A stretch of DNA of 64,000 bases from Vespa crabro (Eukaryota > Arthropoda > Insecta > Hymenoptera > Vespidae). Location: contig NC_060956.1 of NCBI RefSeq assembly GCF_910589235.1, forward strand, positions 189,001 through 253,000, given 5' to 3'. The notes below the pieces were generated by a model. That model saw only the letters and a list, made by a program, of their open reading frames with translations, ran no database searches and was not told the origin of the DNA. The position numbers and the translations under genes are program-made. The number at the start of each line of letters is the position of its first letter. Positions within the stretch are counted from its first letter, which is position 1. Positions 21,710 to 33,065 of this stretch are shown here, piece by piece.

Positions 21710-22600
21710 TACGCTGGAAGGTGGCTCTGGCTGCACCGTTTACTCACCGTACGTAGCGCACGTACAAGTATCTTAGCGTGACTACGTTCGGACGCTCACG
21801 TATGCTACCGTCTCTTTGGAAAATTGTAACGCAACCCATCCAGAAAGGGATTCTTCCTTTCATTCTCGAGCCCCGGTCACGTCTTTTATAGCCAACTTTT
21901 TTCCAGGAATCACTTGGCTTCTTACCGAACGAGATCGTACATTTAATGCTCGACTCGTAATCGAAGCGAATCGTATCGTATAACCACGCGCTCTCGGAGC
22001 GCTTCCATGGACGAGATTAATAAAGAGTACGATCGAATGTCGATGACAAAATAATTTTATCTCGAAATCGAAATCGTAGCTAGTACTTAGGTAAATGGCA
22101 AAACGACGGTTGTCCATTTAAGAATCGTACCAGTTTTAATATCGCCGTTGCATGTCGCACGACGTGTTACGTGTCTTCGACATCGAGACCCAGCAGCGTT
22201 CTCTAATTATCGACCATTACCGTCCCCATTTCCACCACCTTGCGATACCGAATTTGCACTTGTAATTTTTTACTTACGCACACGTACATAGGATTACATA
22301 TTTACAATATATATCATAATTAAGGCCGAAAACCTGAAAAAATATACAAGAGCGTTCTTCGAATTCCAGCGAGGATGAGGTGGAAGGAACGGAGTAAGGG
22401 AGATGAATAAGTCAATCCATAGATAGAGAAGGATGGACAATAAGACGTCGAGGAAGAAAGAAAGCGAGCTATCCAGACAGCAATAAACACCGAGAGCTCG
22501 TAGAGGATGAAAGGAGGGAAGAGGTCGTTGAGCGCGAGAAGGAGAGAGGAGAGAAATTCCAGAGTCGTTGGTCAGCTTTCTCTCTCTCGCTCGTTCTCTC
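21710..22600. other. No gene seen apart from a micro-exon candidate at 22278-22333
   Basis: A minus-strand donor-like ACG|GTGAGT is near 21744. At 22278-22333 the minus strand has TTTTTTCAG, 56 nt with an open frame (VFGLNYDIYCKYVILCTC), then GC|GTAAGT. The pair is well formed but short, and the AT-rich setting makes chance likely. Confidence 0.3.
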
Positions 22601-22694
22601 GGTCGGTCGGTCGGTCGGTCGGTCGGTCGGTCGGTCGGTCGCTCGGTCGCTCGGTCGCTCGGTCGCTCGGTCGCTCGGTCGCTCGGTCGCTCGG
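22601..22694 (+). repeat. (GGTC)10 grading into a (GCTCGGTC) 8-bp minisatellite
   Basis: Ten GGTC units (22601-22640) are followed by nearly seven GCTCGGTC units (22641-22694), each of which is a GGTC pair with one G-to-C change. Frames across it read Gly-Arg-Ser-Val or Arg-Pro-Thr-Asp repeats, which accounts for the 150-180-codon open frames here. Confidence 0.96.
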
Positions 22695-25068
22695 GTTCCT
22701 TTGTTTGGTCTACGCGCCGTCCGTTCCAAGAGAGAGACGACGGATAAGAAACGACGTGGTAGAAGGCTCGGGAGAGTTTCTCGACTCCCCGTTGCCGGTT
22801 GGTGGTCCCTCGAGGAGAGGGGAGGAGGAAAGACACATGGTATGCGAGAACCGGTGCTCGCGGCGTTCGAAGCTACGTTCGGGGGCCCATTCGACCGGAG
22901 GAGCCGCGCGTCCTCTCGAGACCGTAGGCCGCTCGTGTAAGGGGTCTTGTGAATGAAATCGCCTCTCTCTCGCCATCTCCATCTTCTTTCCTCCTACGAC
23001 GATTTCGAACTCGGCTTTTACGCTTCTTTTTTACTCTTTCTTTTCTTCCGTCTTCTCTCAAACGCCGTGGGAATCTCTTGGATCCTTTCAACGAGTTCTC
23101 GAGAATGAGTAGAACCATCGCGGAGCCACCGTGTTAAACAACTTTTTTTTTTCTCTTTTTTCTTCCAACGAATCTTTCTCTCATTCCTTCTCTCGTTTGT
23201 TTTTGTTTTTATACGTGTCCTTACACTCTGAAAATCCTTCGAGGTGTATATATGCTTAATAGATATATTTTGACATATCCGTCAAAGCTTTTCATCGGAG
23301 AGGAATTTGAGAAATCGTTGTTAAGTAGGCACGGAATTTCGTGCAATGCTTCACCCGTTTAGTTCGTCAATGAATTTTTACGCACCTGCCTTCTCGATCT
23401 TTTTCTTTTCTTTGTTTCTTTCACTTTTTTTTTCCTTCGACGCGGCGGCGCTTTTGGTGGTCGCTCAGTTTTCAAGGGAACATTCCTTTGTTTTGCATTC
23501 TTTTTCTTTCTTCCCACCACCCCGGACGCAATAGGCTTCTAGGTATCGAGGTCGTGAGCTCGGCGTCGATCCGAAGGAAGAGAACACATACGAATATAGA
23601 AGGTATAGAAAGAATCGAAAAGAAAAACAGAAGAAACACTCGTTGGGGCAAGGCTATTATTATTGTACTATTAACGACGACGATTTATTTCGCGCGATTC
23701 GATTCTAACGATCGAATTATTAATAAGAAGGTATCCCCCCCCCCCCCTCGTACACGCGTCGAACGATTTGTTTTCTTTTTGGCTTGGCTTTTGAAGGGCG
23801 CGAAGCGAACGGTATCGATCCAGAATTTGTTTATTCTCTGGCGTCGGACTTTTCGGTCGTATCTCGTCGTAAATAAGACGAGGACTGGTTGGAGATATCG
23901 GCAACGTTCGGTCGCGTAGTACACACCTGAGTGGTACACAAGAAGGTACGTGCGGACGCAAGAGAACACTTGCTGCCGCGCCGCCAGTCGTACCTTCTGT
24001 CTTTTAAAACCTTTAAACGGCTCGTAGCTGTCCGACGAACCGCCATTGTTCTTAAATATTCACCATTTTCCCTTTTCTATCTGCCTTTTCCAAATTATCC
24101 TTTATCCCTCTCTCACTCTTTTTGTCTCTCATTGTTATCCGTCGGCACTCCGTTCCTTTCGATTCTTTTTCTCCTGGTAATCATCCATAGAAATTGAAAT
24201 TAGGCGGGTCGAACTTAACTCGGTCGATTCTTCTTTTTGCGACGTGGGAGTGACTTTTGAAAACAGCCGGCGAGCGCTTCTACTTTTTTTCCTTCGTCCT
24301 CCTAATCTCCATTTTCCAGTGTTGCCGACGCGTCGGTGTCCCTTTCGAGACGGTGAATTATCGACTGGATGGTACGAAAAGCCAATCTGTACGCAAGGAC
24401 GGGGAGTTAACTAAATGGTAATCGAGGACGATTTATTTTCGGGTCTGGTCACGCTTGACTCGTGTTTTCGTGTCGTCGAAGATTCGATCCTTCCGAGAAA
24501 TTCTTTTGAAAGCGAACGGGAAAATTCCTTCTCTCTTTTGTGCCATTCTGAATTTCGCAGACAGAAAGAGAAGAAAAATCCCTCTAACCTCCTCCTCGCC
24601 GTCTCTTCCTTCTAATCCTCGACTCGATATATCAAAGCACTTGCTTACTAATACCCCCCGTCCCCTCGCCCCTTCTCCGACACACACACAAGCGGTTTCT
24701 CTTTGGAGGAATGCGCGTTGCGTCATTACCCGTAGGTTGCTTCCGTTCAATTTCTCTCAACCTGATAGAGAGCTACGTAGGACGACCTACCAGGTTACGT
24801 ACGACGCGTCCTTAACTTTTATTTTCTTCTTTGTCACGCATTTAACTCGATCGATTTTCATCTATGGAAGAGAAACGCGTACGATCCGAAAAATGGAGAG
24901 AGCCTGGATTCGGCTCGCGTAGTTGTTGCTCCGCTGATCTTTGAAAATTCAGTTGGTCCAGAAGAGAACGTGTTCGTCCACTCGAATAATTCCAACAGGC
25001 TCGAGACGACGGTACGCTCGCGGCTTCTTTTCCATCTTCCAAGAAAGGAATCCATTCGGTCGCGCGCG
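22695..25068. other. No gene seen
   Basis: GC-rich to about 22950, then pyrimidine-rich with many TTTCTT words to 24200. A C13 run lies at 23735-23747. Open frames are Ser/Leu/Phe rich and overlap one another on both strands. Confidence 0.5.

Positions 25069-25094
<26 letters not shown>
25069..25094 (+). repeat. (CT)13 microsatellite
   Basis: Pure 26-bp tract preceded by CGCGCG. Confidence 0.95.
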
Positions 25095-25099
<5 letters not shown>

Positions 25100-25594
25100 T
25101 CCTTCTGTCCGAGGATCAGAGCACGTTATCTCGACGAAGAAAGGAAGCAGGCAGGCACGGTCTTCCTAAAACAACAACAATTCGTTGCCAGCTCGTCGGG
25201 ATAATTTACAACTCTCGGTGGAGGTTCAAAACGTCGACAAGGAAGGTAGTCGGTGTCGTTGCCGATTTTCCAAAGTGGCTCATCCATTTCTCGGAAGGTC
25301 GGATACTGGACGATACCCTTTGTGCTAATAGATTAGAAAGAAGGCTTTTCTTGCGTTATTTTTTTCAGCAGTAGCTTTCGTCGCGATCCCAATTTCACCT
25401 TTTCCTCTCTATGCTCTTCATCTGGTCTCGCAACTTAGGATTTCGTTTCTCTTTGCAGGATTATCCTCGGAACGTGCTTCCTCACGGATGTAGTAACGTT
25501 CGTGAATAGGAGCGAGATATTTGGCGGATAAAGGGTTGAGGGGGGAGGGCGCGCAAGGCTTTAAAAACAGAACGCTCGGATTAGTCTCGAAAGG

Positions 25595-25828
25595 ATGGTA
25601 ATTGTTAGGCAAACTCCGTGCCGACTCTTTCTTCTCCGATTTAATCGTTTAAGCCACGAGAAAAAGGGAGCCATTAAAGTTTCGACAAGGAAGGCGAGAG
25701 AATTAAAAGTGATTTTGCAACGGAAGGATGATCGCTTCGATGATCGCGATTCGGTTGTCGTCGTTAACGAGACGATGATTCTTTCGTATCGGCCCCCGAT
25801 GACCGGATATCCATCCGGATGGAATTGA
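25595..25828 (+). CDS. Low-confidence 77-codon ATG ORF, unknown
   Basis: It starts at a true ATG and has no simple repeats. The middle is basic (KKGAIKVSTRKARELKVILQ), followed by an acidic run and a C-terminus ending MTGYPSGWN. A strong acceptor-like TTTCTCTTTGCAG lies 136 nt upstream at 25459. The minus strand is also open here (reading MVTVRKGDIVQIPQFHPDG), so both cannot be trusted. No domain is recognised; random frames of this size are common in this window. Confidence 0.15.
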   Translation: MVIVRQTPCRLFLLRFNRLSHEKKGAIKVSTRKARELKVILQRKDDRFDDRDSVVVVNETMILSYRPPMTGYPSGWN

Positions 25829-26636
25829 GGTATTTGCACGATATCGCCTTTCCTTACGGTCACCATTGAGCTCAACCACGCCTTGAACCGTGACGACGCT
25901 AATTGCGCTGGCGCCGTTCTTTCCAGATATCGTCGGCTGTCATCGACGTTCGTTGAATATTTTCAGAATAAATAGATAGGCAAGAAGAAAAATAAAAAAA
26001 GGAGAGGAAAAAAGAAGAAAAGAAAAAAGAAAGAATGAAAAATATCATCGAACGGCAGAAGTAAGGGGAAAATGATTGGCGTTCATTTGGCACGTGGCTC
26101 TAGCACGAGTCGCAACGACCTCGCGCGGGATAAATGCAATCGACGAGGTGGTTAATTATCGAGAACTGCGCAGTCAGAGGCCAATCTAACGATATTTACG
26201 ATGGCATGTCGTTTCTTTGAACTTGGACGACGAACGACGGCGCTAGTAATTCTTCTTTTTTAACTTTTCATACACGATACATTTATTTTCGTCGAGTTAA
26301 AACTTGATGGCGCGCATACGCATATGTAAAAATAAATCGCCAAAGCGAGCGTGACGGATTAGCGGTTTCGATCGAAATCGTAATCCGAGCTTGGTCTAGT
26401 CTCGACACCATCCTTGACACCAATTTCCATTTCCCAGTTCGACGAGTTTAATCGGCGATTATTCATCGAATATCGATCGATTTGCGCTCGTTCAAGTTTT
26501 CCTGCTTTTTGTTTTCCCATAACGAGGAAGAATATATATTTAGTCGTTATCGCCGAAGGAAGGAAATTCCGGTGCGCCTGCTAATCGCGCTTTGTCGATG
26601 CTGCCGTTGAAATAGCCTAACGACGACAAAAGAAGG

Positions 26637-26667
26637 TGAGAGAGAGAGAGGGGGGGAGGGAGGAGGA
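26637..26667 (+). repeat. Purine tract: (GA)n then GGGA units
   Basis: GAGAGA runs into GGGGGGAGGGAGGAGG. A donor-like AAG|GTGAGA sits at its left edge. Confidence 0.9.
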
Positions 26668-26880
26668 AATCTTTTTCCTGGTAATTAATAACGATCGCAT
26701 TGGCGTCACTGTGCGACAAACGCCGTTGTCATTAGCGATCGGTCTTTTCTTGGAATTGGCGCATGCAACAGGAAGCAAAGAGGACGTTCGTTTCGCGTCA
26801 AACAAACGCATCGCTGTTATAAGGTATCGTAAAAATGCAAATCGTTCGTTCTCTCTCCTCGGAATTCGCACTCTTTTGCT

Positions 26881-26908
26881 TTAGAGGAAAGCAAAGCCTT
26901 TCCTCTAA
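26881..26908. other. Perfect 11-bp inverted repeat with 6-nt loop
   Basis: TTAGAGGAAAG (26881-26891) pairs exactly with CTTTCCTCTAA (26898-26908). It is one of the longest perfect stems in the window outside microsatellites and is not followed by a T-run. Confidence 0.75.
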
Positions 26909-27773
26909 TCTTTTTCTCCGTTATCCGATCAAAGTTAACGGATAGAAAAAAGCAAGGGACTTTCGTTTTCTTCCTTTAAACCCTTTAATAAATGAACGTT
27001 AAAATTACCAATCATAAGATATCTCACCTTCCCGACTTTTTCTTTTCGCTGAAAGATTAACATATTACTCTCTATAAGTACACATTCTATGGTCCATATC
27101 GAATGATACTTTGAATTTGTAAAGTCGAAAACGCGTATCAACGCGAGCTTTTCTTCGAATATACCGTACCTACGATATCTTTTGAGAGATAATTTAACTT
27201 AAGAGAGAGTGGATATTTTATTCGAGCAAATTTTCCAAGCTAACTTTTAATTTTGATTTTTCGATCGCGTTTCGCGTTGGCGCCACGATAAAAATCTCCC
27301 GTTCTCGTATTCTATTTTACTTTCTCTCTTCCTCTCGTCGAAAGGCAAGCTTTATTATTCGCGATGCGATTACGAGATGTCGCATCGTAAAAGTACTGCA
27401 CGGACGTAATACCTACGTTCGCGATAAATATTCTCGGTAGCGACATCGTCTCGACGGGGGAGAACGGAGAGAGGGACGATTCAATTTTCCCCTTTTCTTC
27501 TCAGACATGCTTGTGGCGGCCAACTTACAGCGAGGATATTACCGTGATTCTTTGGTGAGCTTTCGAAGGGACTCTTCCAAGACAAAATCGATTAAATCCG
27601 ACACGATGTTTTTGGTTGGTGCGGCGATAATAGGAAATGTGAAGTAAGAGATTATCGTTCGAAGGATAATAAGTAATGTCGAGAGGATGAGACAAAGCCA
27701 AAGAAAACGATATGGTGTCGTTCGGCGGAAAGGCCGAAAAGAACGATATCTTTTTTTCTTTTCGAGATAGAGG
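26909..27773. other. No gene seen; AT-rich DNA
   Basis: Mixed to AT-rich with scattered GATA and ATTA words. No splice pairs worth naming. Confidence 0.5.
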
Positions 27774-27787
27774 CTCTCTCTCTCCCT

Positions 27788-27839
<52 letters not shown>
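27774..27839 (+). repeat. (CT)n microsatellite with CCCT units, 66 bp
   Basis: CTCTCTC, three CCCT units, then about 46 bp of pure CT. It creates the Arg-Glu-rich minus frames here. Confidence 0.96.
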
Positions 27840-27842
<3 letters not shown>

Positions 27843-28204
27843 AGCTTTGCCTGAGAGCGTATGTCCAAAAGTCCAATTTCTCGGAGATCTTAGAAGGCAC
27901 GAGCAGAATCCTCTTCTAAGTTTCTCACCACTTAAAGTTGTGCTAATTTTCTGTTATTGCGAAAGAATTCAAGTTTTCGCGATTAGCCGGTAATTTTGAA
28001 TGCTCGAGCTCGTTAAATCGCTGCAGATCGAAAATGTTTTTCAACCACACTTTTCTCGGGCTTTGATCTTTATAACGTTTTCTAACAGGCTCGTCGATAG
28101 TTTAATTAAAGCAAAAGTCATTTGGATTCTAAACGATAAATGCGCGCGGTATATTAGTTTTTCGGCAAATACGTAATATTCTTTACGAAATTTTTCGCGG
28201 AAAT

Positions 28205-28426
28205 ATGGCACGGACCGGCAATGATCTAACCGATGTTTCGTTATCGCCTCGAGAGTTTATCGAAACCGCAAAAGGCTCGAGCGATGAATATAAGAGAAGG
28301 AAGGAGGAAACGAAGGAGCGTCTTATCGCCTGGAACCGCACTTTCATTCAAAAGTCTAACGACTGTTGCGAGATTTCCAAGGTTACATCCCGTCGATATA
28401 TCGTTTTTATTCGACGAGATATTTGA
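28205..28426 (+). CDS. Low-confidence 73-codon ATG ORF, unknown
   Basis: It begins AATATGGC, a fair insect start context. The peptide begins MARTGNDLTDVSLSPREFIE and is charged and helix-friendly up to a Cys pair (NDCCEISK) before a weak donor-like AAG|GTTAC. No family is recognised. It ends 5 bp before a GA tract. It lies between AT-rich sequence and a microsatellite; without transcript evidence it is only a possibility. Confidence 0.15.
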   Translation: MARTGNDLTDVSLSPREFIETAKGSSDEYKRRKEETKERLIAWNRTFIQKSNDCCEISKVTSRRYIVFIRRDI

Positions 28427-28431
28427 GAACG

Positions 28432-28453
28432 GAGAGAGAGAGAGAGAGAGAGA
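28432..28453 (+). repeat. (GA)11 microsatellite
   Basis: Pure 22-bp tract. Confidence 0.93.
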
Positions 28454-29676
28454 TTCTCACTGCCACTCGTAATCGCCCGTAGGTACAATGTTTTTCTTTT
28501 TTCAAAAGTTGCAAAAAACGGTATTAAGAAGGGATAAGGAAGGAGGAGGAGCTCGAGCAGGCAGCAAGCGAAAACATTTGCATTATTATCATCGATATTC
28601 CCATTACAGGAGGAACACTCGTAACGAGTTACGACTCGATTATTCACTCGCGGCGTTTTACTAGCGTCCGTGACGGACGAGAAGGTAGAAATAATGGTCG
28701 GAGGATCGTTGGTGCGGGAAAAGCGCGGGAGATAATAAAATCGCTCTCGTAGGGATGGAAGATGGTACGAGGAATGGCGAAGCTCGTTCTATTTTCATCG
28801 GCGACCTTAATTACCTCGTCGTTTCGCGCGAAAACAGACCGCATACATAACGTGTAGGAGCGTCAGCGAGTCACGCTAATCGCTCGCTCGCTCCTTTTCA
28901 CGAGAGAGACCTGCTTTTTGAAAAGTTATAAGGCACACAACGCAGAGATATATAACAACACACTGTCGGAGCTGTCACGAACGGGGACGAGAGGAAGGTC
29001 TGCCGAGCTGCCATTAGCGTGTCATTAACGGACGATACGCGGAGACTATGCGGAATCGTTTCCTGCCTGTTTGCGAGGCCACCCGCTCGCCTATCCGCCT
29101 ACCTATCTATTTCTTTCGAAGTAATGAAAGAAGTAGAAGAGGAAGAAGATGGAATTGTCTAATTACTACGGAAGAACGTTTTTCTTATTCTTAATACGAA
29201 GGGACGATCAAAGGGAATCTCAAAATCGTATGTTTTCTCGCTTATGGAGCATATTTATGCGAAATTGTGATATATGATCGAGAGTCCGTACTTCAAATCG
29301 ATCGTTTCCCGTTCGTGGAATTCCCGGTACTTATGAAAAAACGAAAAGCATCGTTTCGACGCATGCCGGTAAAACACCTCGAGCTCGACAGAGATAAAAC
29401 AATGATATTATTACATTTTATCGCGAAGAGGGGGAGATAGATTTTTTACAATATCCACTTTTATACGACTCTGCGTCGTTTGCCGTGGAGATGGAGAATA
29501 TTTTTCGCAAACTATTGACTTTGAGTGTTTGTTTTTTTTTTTTCTTTTTTTCTCGTTTTTTATCTCGATAAAAATCGTCTTTGACGATAGAAGCCGAAGA
29601 AAACTTACGAAGAAATAAACGGGCATTCGAAAACTGCGCGCAAACGTAAAATAGTTGCACGGATTCGTGCGGTTCG

Positions 29677-29678
<2 letters not shown>
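28454..29678. other. No gene seen; even-textured block at 28930-29060
   Basis: The 28930-29060 stretch is repeat-free and holds CATTAGCG and CATTAACG homeodomain-like words. T-rich runs occur at 29530-29550. Confidence 0.4.

Positions 29679-29722
<44 letters not shown>
29679..29722 (+). repeat. (TC)22 microsatellite
   Basis: 44 bp pure. Confidence 0.96.
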
Positions 29723-29727
<5 letters not shown>

Positions 29728-30551
29728 ATCGCCCGCAAGGCTATTTCTTTCCTCTTTTTTTTCGTTTTTTCCTTTATTTTTCTTTCCCTAGAAGAAAGAC
29801 CTAGCCTTATCGAGCGCCGATCTCTCTCAGACTCGGTAAGAATAAATGCTATTAGTTCTTGTCTTTGCTCTTTGCAAAGTCATAAAGAAACGTCTTCGAA
29901 AATAAAAAGTATTTGTGCTTTAATCTCGAACGATCTATCGCCATATAGGAGAGATAACACGAGTCGTTGTTTTACGCGCTTTCGCTTACGTTGCACATCG
30001 GAATGTAAGCACGCCGATGACAATCTTTTATAAACACTCGATTGTTTGCCGTTACGTGACGTTTTGCTCTTTGCCGAGTCATTATCAAAGCGGCTGATTC
30101 TTAAGGAACGAGAAGAGCAGGAGGAGGAGAGGAGCAAAGGTGAGAAAAAATGAGAAAAAAATGTCTTGGTTGAAATGTTGCAAAGTACAAAGATTAATTT
30201 GCGCTTATCTCCGTGAAAAGACATCTCGTTAACAGATAAGGGTATACGATAAGATACCTGGTGTATAACCAGAAAGCGAGGTAGGTACGGTAGATCAATG
30301 AGATGAGCGAAAGAGCGGCAAAGACGAAGGAGAGACTCGAGTGAAATTCGAGCGAGATCCCAGTTGGAGGAAATTGTGTTCATTCGAACGACGTGAAAGC
30401 CGCGAAAAGAGGAGACGATAAGCGAGATCGTACGTAACTATATCCATACTACGGCGCAGTCTTACTCGCCGTGGGAAGTCCGTTGATAAGTCGTCGTTCG
30501 TGTTATTGCACGTGCTTGGCATGACCCTTGCGATGCAACTGCGAAGTACCT
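29723..30551. other. No gene seen
   Basis: The 167-codon minus frame (29880-30383) is Ser/Leu/Arg rich with no recognised motif. A plus donor-like AAAG|GTGAGA near 30136 has no acceptor. Confidence 0.5.
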
Positions 30552-30588
30552 GTACACGTACGTGTACTCGTAATCTATGTACATAGAT
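30552..30588. other. Two 16-bp perfect palindromes 5 bp apart
   Basis: GTACACGTACGTGTAC (30552-30567) and ATCTATGTACATAGAT (30573-30588) are both exact palindromes. Each can form a cruciform or a symmetric dimer site. Confidence 0.7.
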
Positions 30589-31283
30589 GGGCAGCTCTCG
30601 TGACGACACGTGGGTTACTACCAGCATTCTCCTTCTCCAGCTACAGCTCAGATACGCACACAAGCGCGTTTACGAGAAGATCGATTATATCGTTGATGGA
30701 AAGCGAGTTAGCGGGCCAATCCTAGTTTCGGGCTGGATGGAATTGTCCAAAATTTCCATAGCGCGTGTTCCGTTTCACCGCGCTTATTGTTAGAACGTTA
30801 GAGCATTCCTTCGTGCTAGCGCACCGTGATTCTATTAATAGACGATCCCAGGCGTAGCAGGAAGCGGTTTTGCGCAAATTAAATAAGGTATGTACCGATA
30901 TGGCCGTGAGCTCGTTCCTCCGCCTCGTTTTCTTTAATTACCACGCACGGTCTTTCGAATTTTCGAAAATGCCAAAGAAAATCTTACGGACGTGAGATTA
31001 GTATCGCGCGTGTAATTAAGCAACTTTGAAAGTACCGCCAAAGGCTCCGACTAATTTTATTATTGTTGAAAGCTTATAAACGAGACATCTATTCGTATTC
31101 TATTTGGTCATTAAGATACACCAAATGACGATAAACGTAAATTCATCGACAAACGTAAATGATTTCGAAAGATCGGTCAGAATCGGTCACAGGATCTGTC
31201 GGTAAAAAATTCTACGAGGCATTGTCAGGTTACGGCCTGCATAAAGTAATCCAATTGCATCGATTATGCCATCGATATGCCTA
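30589..31283. other. No gene seen
   Basis: Mixed sequence turning AT-rich after 30950. Confidence 0.5.
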
Positions 31284-31304
31284 CGATCGATCGATCGATC
31301 GATC
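31284..31304. repeat. (CGAT)5 tetranucleotide
   Basis: 21 bp of self-complementary CGAT units. Confidence 0.93.
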
Positions 31305-31951
31305 AAATACAAATATAAGCTCGAGCTTCTCTTCTCTTCTCGCGTCTCTACGCGGGCATCATTTCAATTTACAACGATGCATTTTTATTCGAAAATTTCG
31401 AAGGAATCGCTCGATTCAGAGGTTTCGATTTAGAGGTCGTGTCTAGTTGGCTCCGTCGGTGGATGGCCAGGTAGACGAACTTCCCCGTAGGTATCGTTCA
31501 ACAGGTGGTTCGCGATTGTCATCACACATGTGCGGATTTACCATCTACCTACCCTCGCACCTCTTCTCTTTCGCTTTTCTACACGCGCATAAGTGCGTAC
31601 TAGCACAGAAAGAGAAGGACTGTGGTTTACTTAAGGTTTAGAACACAAGGTTTAGAATGTAAGTTCGTTCAAGAGATCCTTCGTTCCTCGCCATTGGGTA
31701 CCAACTAGAATATAAACTTTGCATTCAACTTTAAAAAGTTTGTCTACTATGAAAAATGAATCCTAACCGTCTGTCATCGAGGAACTCTCAAGTCTTACTA
31801 TTCCATTATTTTTCTTTTTCTCTCTTCAGAAACAAAATTTCATGAGAAATAAAACGATTAAAACGATTAAACTCGATTATCTACGTACCGTTTCGAAGAA
31901 ATCTGTAAAAGCTTTTAACGACGTATTGCTTGGTTCCGGGCCAGAGGGGGT

Positions 31952-31976
31952 AGAGAGAGAGAGAGAGAGAGAGAGA
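31952..31976 (+). repeat. (AG)n microsatellite, 25 bp
   Basis: Pure tract after a short G-run. Confidence 0.94.
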
Positions 31977-33034
31977 AGAAACTTTGAGCCGACGTTTCCA
32001 CGAAGATAAACCTTCCGATCTCCATACGTTTTCAAGACTCGCGTGTCAGACTCGCCTGAAGACTCGCAGCGGAAAATAGGAATATCCAGGAAGCAGCGAA
32101 GCGAGTGCTTGCCGTAATTGCAAGGCAGTTTCGTATCTGACTAGAAGGAAAGGAAGGACGGAGAAAGAGAAAAGGACGATGCGTTGTCGTCATAGAAAAA
32201 AAAAAAAAAACTCTACCTCCGCGTGTCCGGATAATCGATTTCAATTAGCGAAACTGCCACGCCCAAGGACATCCCAGTGGAGTAGCTTTTGCGCCAGCAG
32301 CGATTGTGCAGCAGCAGTCCCCGTTTTCGGGCTCCACTTCCAACCTCCTCCCACCTTTTCTCTCTCTCTCTCCTTCCTACCCACCCCCCCCCCCGTCCCC
32401 TTCTCCCCTTTGTCGATTTTAATTGGCGAAATTCCCTGAATGCCTTTGCAGTAGTCACGATTCATCCCTTTCGATCCAATTCGAGTCCTGCTCCTCTTGC
32501 TCTCGCTCTCTTTCCTACTCTTCTCACGCTCAAGATCGCAAAAACGTTGAAACTGCTACGAAAACGGGACGCTTTGTTCTGGAAAATCGAGCATCCTTTA
32601 CGTTTGCGTAGTAGAGGCGCTCTTGATGATTCGGTTTGAATTTAGAATGAAACATTTTTTCTCTTAAAATAGCAAGCGATAGAGAAGAAAGGAGGGTGTC
32701 CTATCGAATCTTTTGCGCGCGCTTTCTAATTAACTCCGCGAGCGTGGAACGATTTATCGACTTTTCCCTCGACGTTCGTTGAATAGCGCGCGGACGCGAC
32801 TATCCGAGAATAATTAAAAAGCTAAGTAACGAATTGCTACGACGAAACGTCAAAGTTCGGTTGGAATGTTCCACGTTCTATCGTTCTATCGAGCTCCCCG
32901 GCTTCTTTTTATCTCGCGCGTTCCTTTCGCGTGGATCAAAACGAAGAAACTCGACGGACATGAACAACTTTTCCACCGCAAAAGATTCTCCTTTTTCGAG
33001 AAGTGTGCGCGAGCATGGAAGATGGAAGAGATCT

Positions 33035-33036
<2 letters not shown>
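31977..33036. other. No gene seen; even block at 32240-32335
   Basis: An A-run lies at 32197-32210, a C11 run at 32384-32394 and a short TC tract near 32360. The 32240-32335 stretch is repeat-free with CAGCAG words. Confidence 0.4.

Positions 33037-33065
<29 letters not shown>
33037..33065 (+). repeat. T29 homopolymer
   Basis: 29 uninterrupted T. On the minus strand it would be a poly-A tail, but no AATAAA or target-site duplication is visible, so a retroposed origin is not shown. Confidence 0.95.

Noticed and set aside
22076..22098. A miR-252-like seed (CTAAGTACTAG on the minus strand)
   Set aside because: The match ends after 11 nt and no hairpin precursor can be drawn around it.
22294..22956. 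150-180-codon proteins over the GGTC repeat
   Set aside because: The open frames are produced by the tetranucleotide array (Arg-Pro-Thr-Asp and Gly-Arg-Ser-Val repeats) and exist on both strands.
33037..33065. Poly-A tail of a retroposed gene on the minus strand
   Set aside because: No AATAAA, no target-site duplication and no recognisable gene body next to it.
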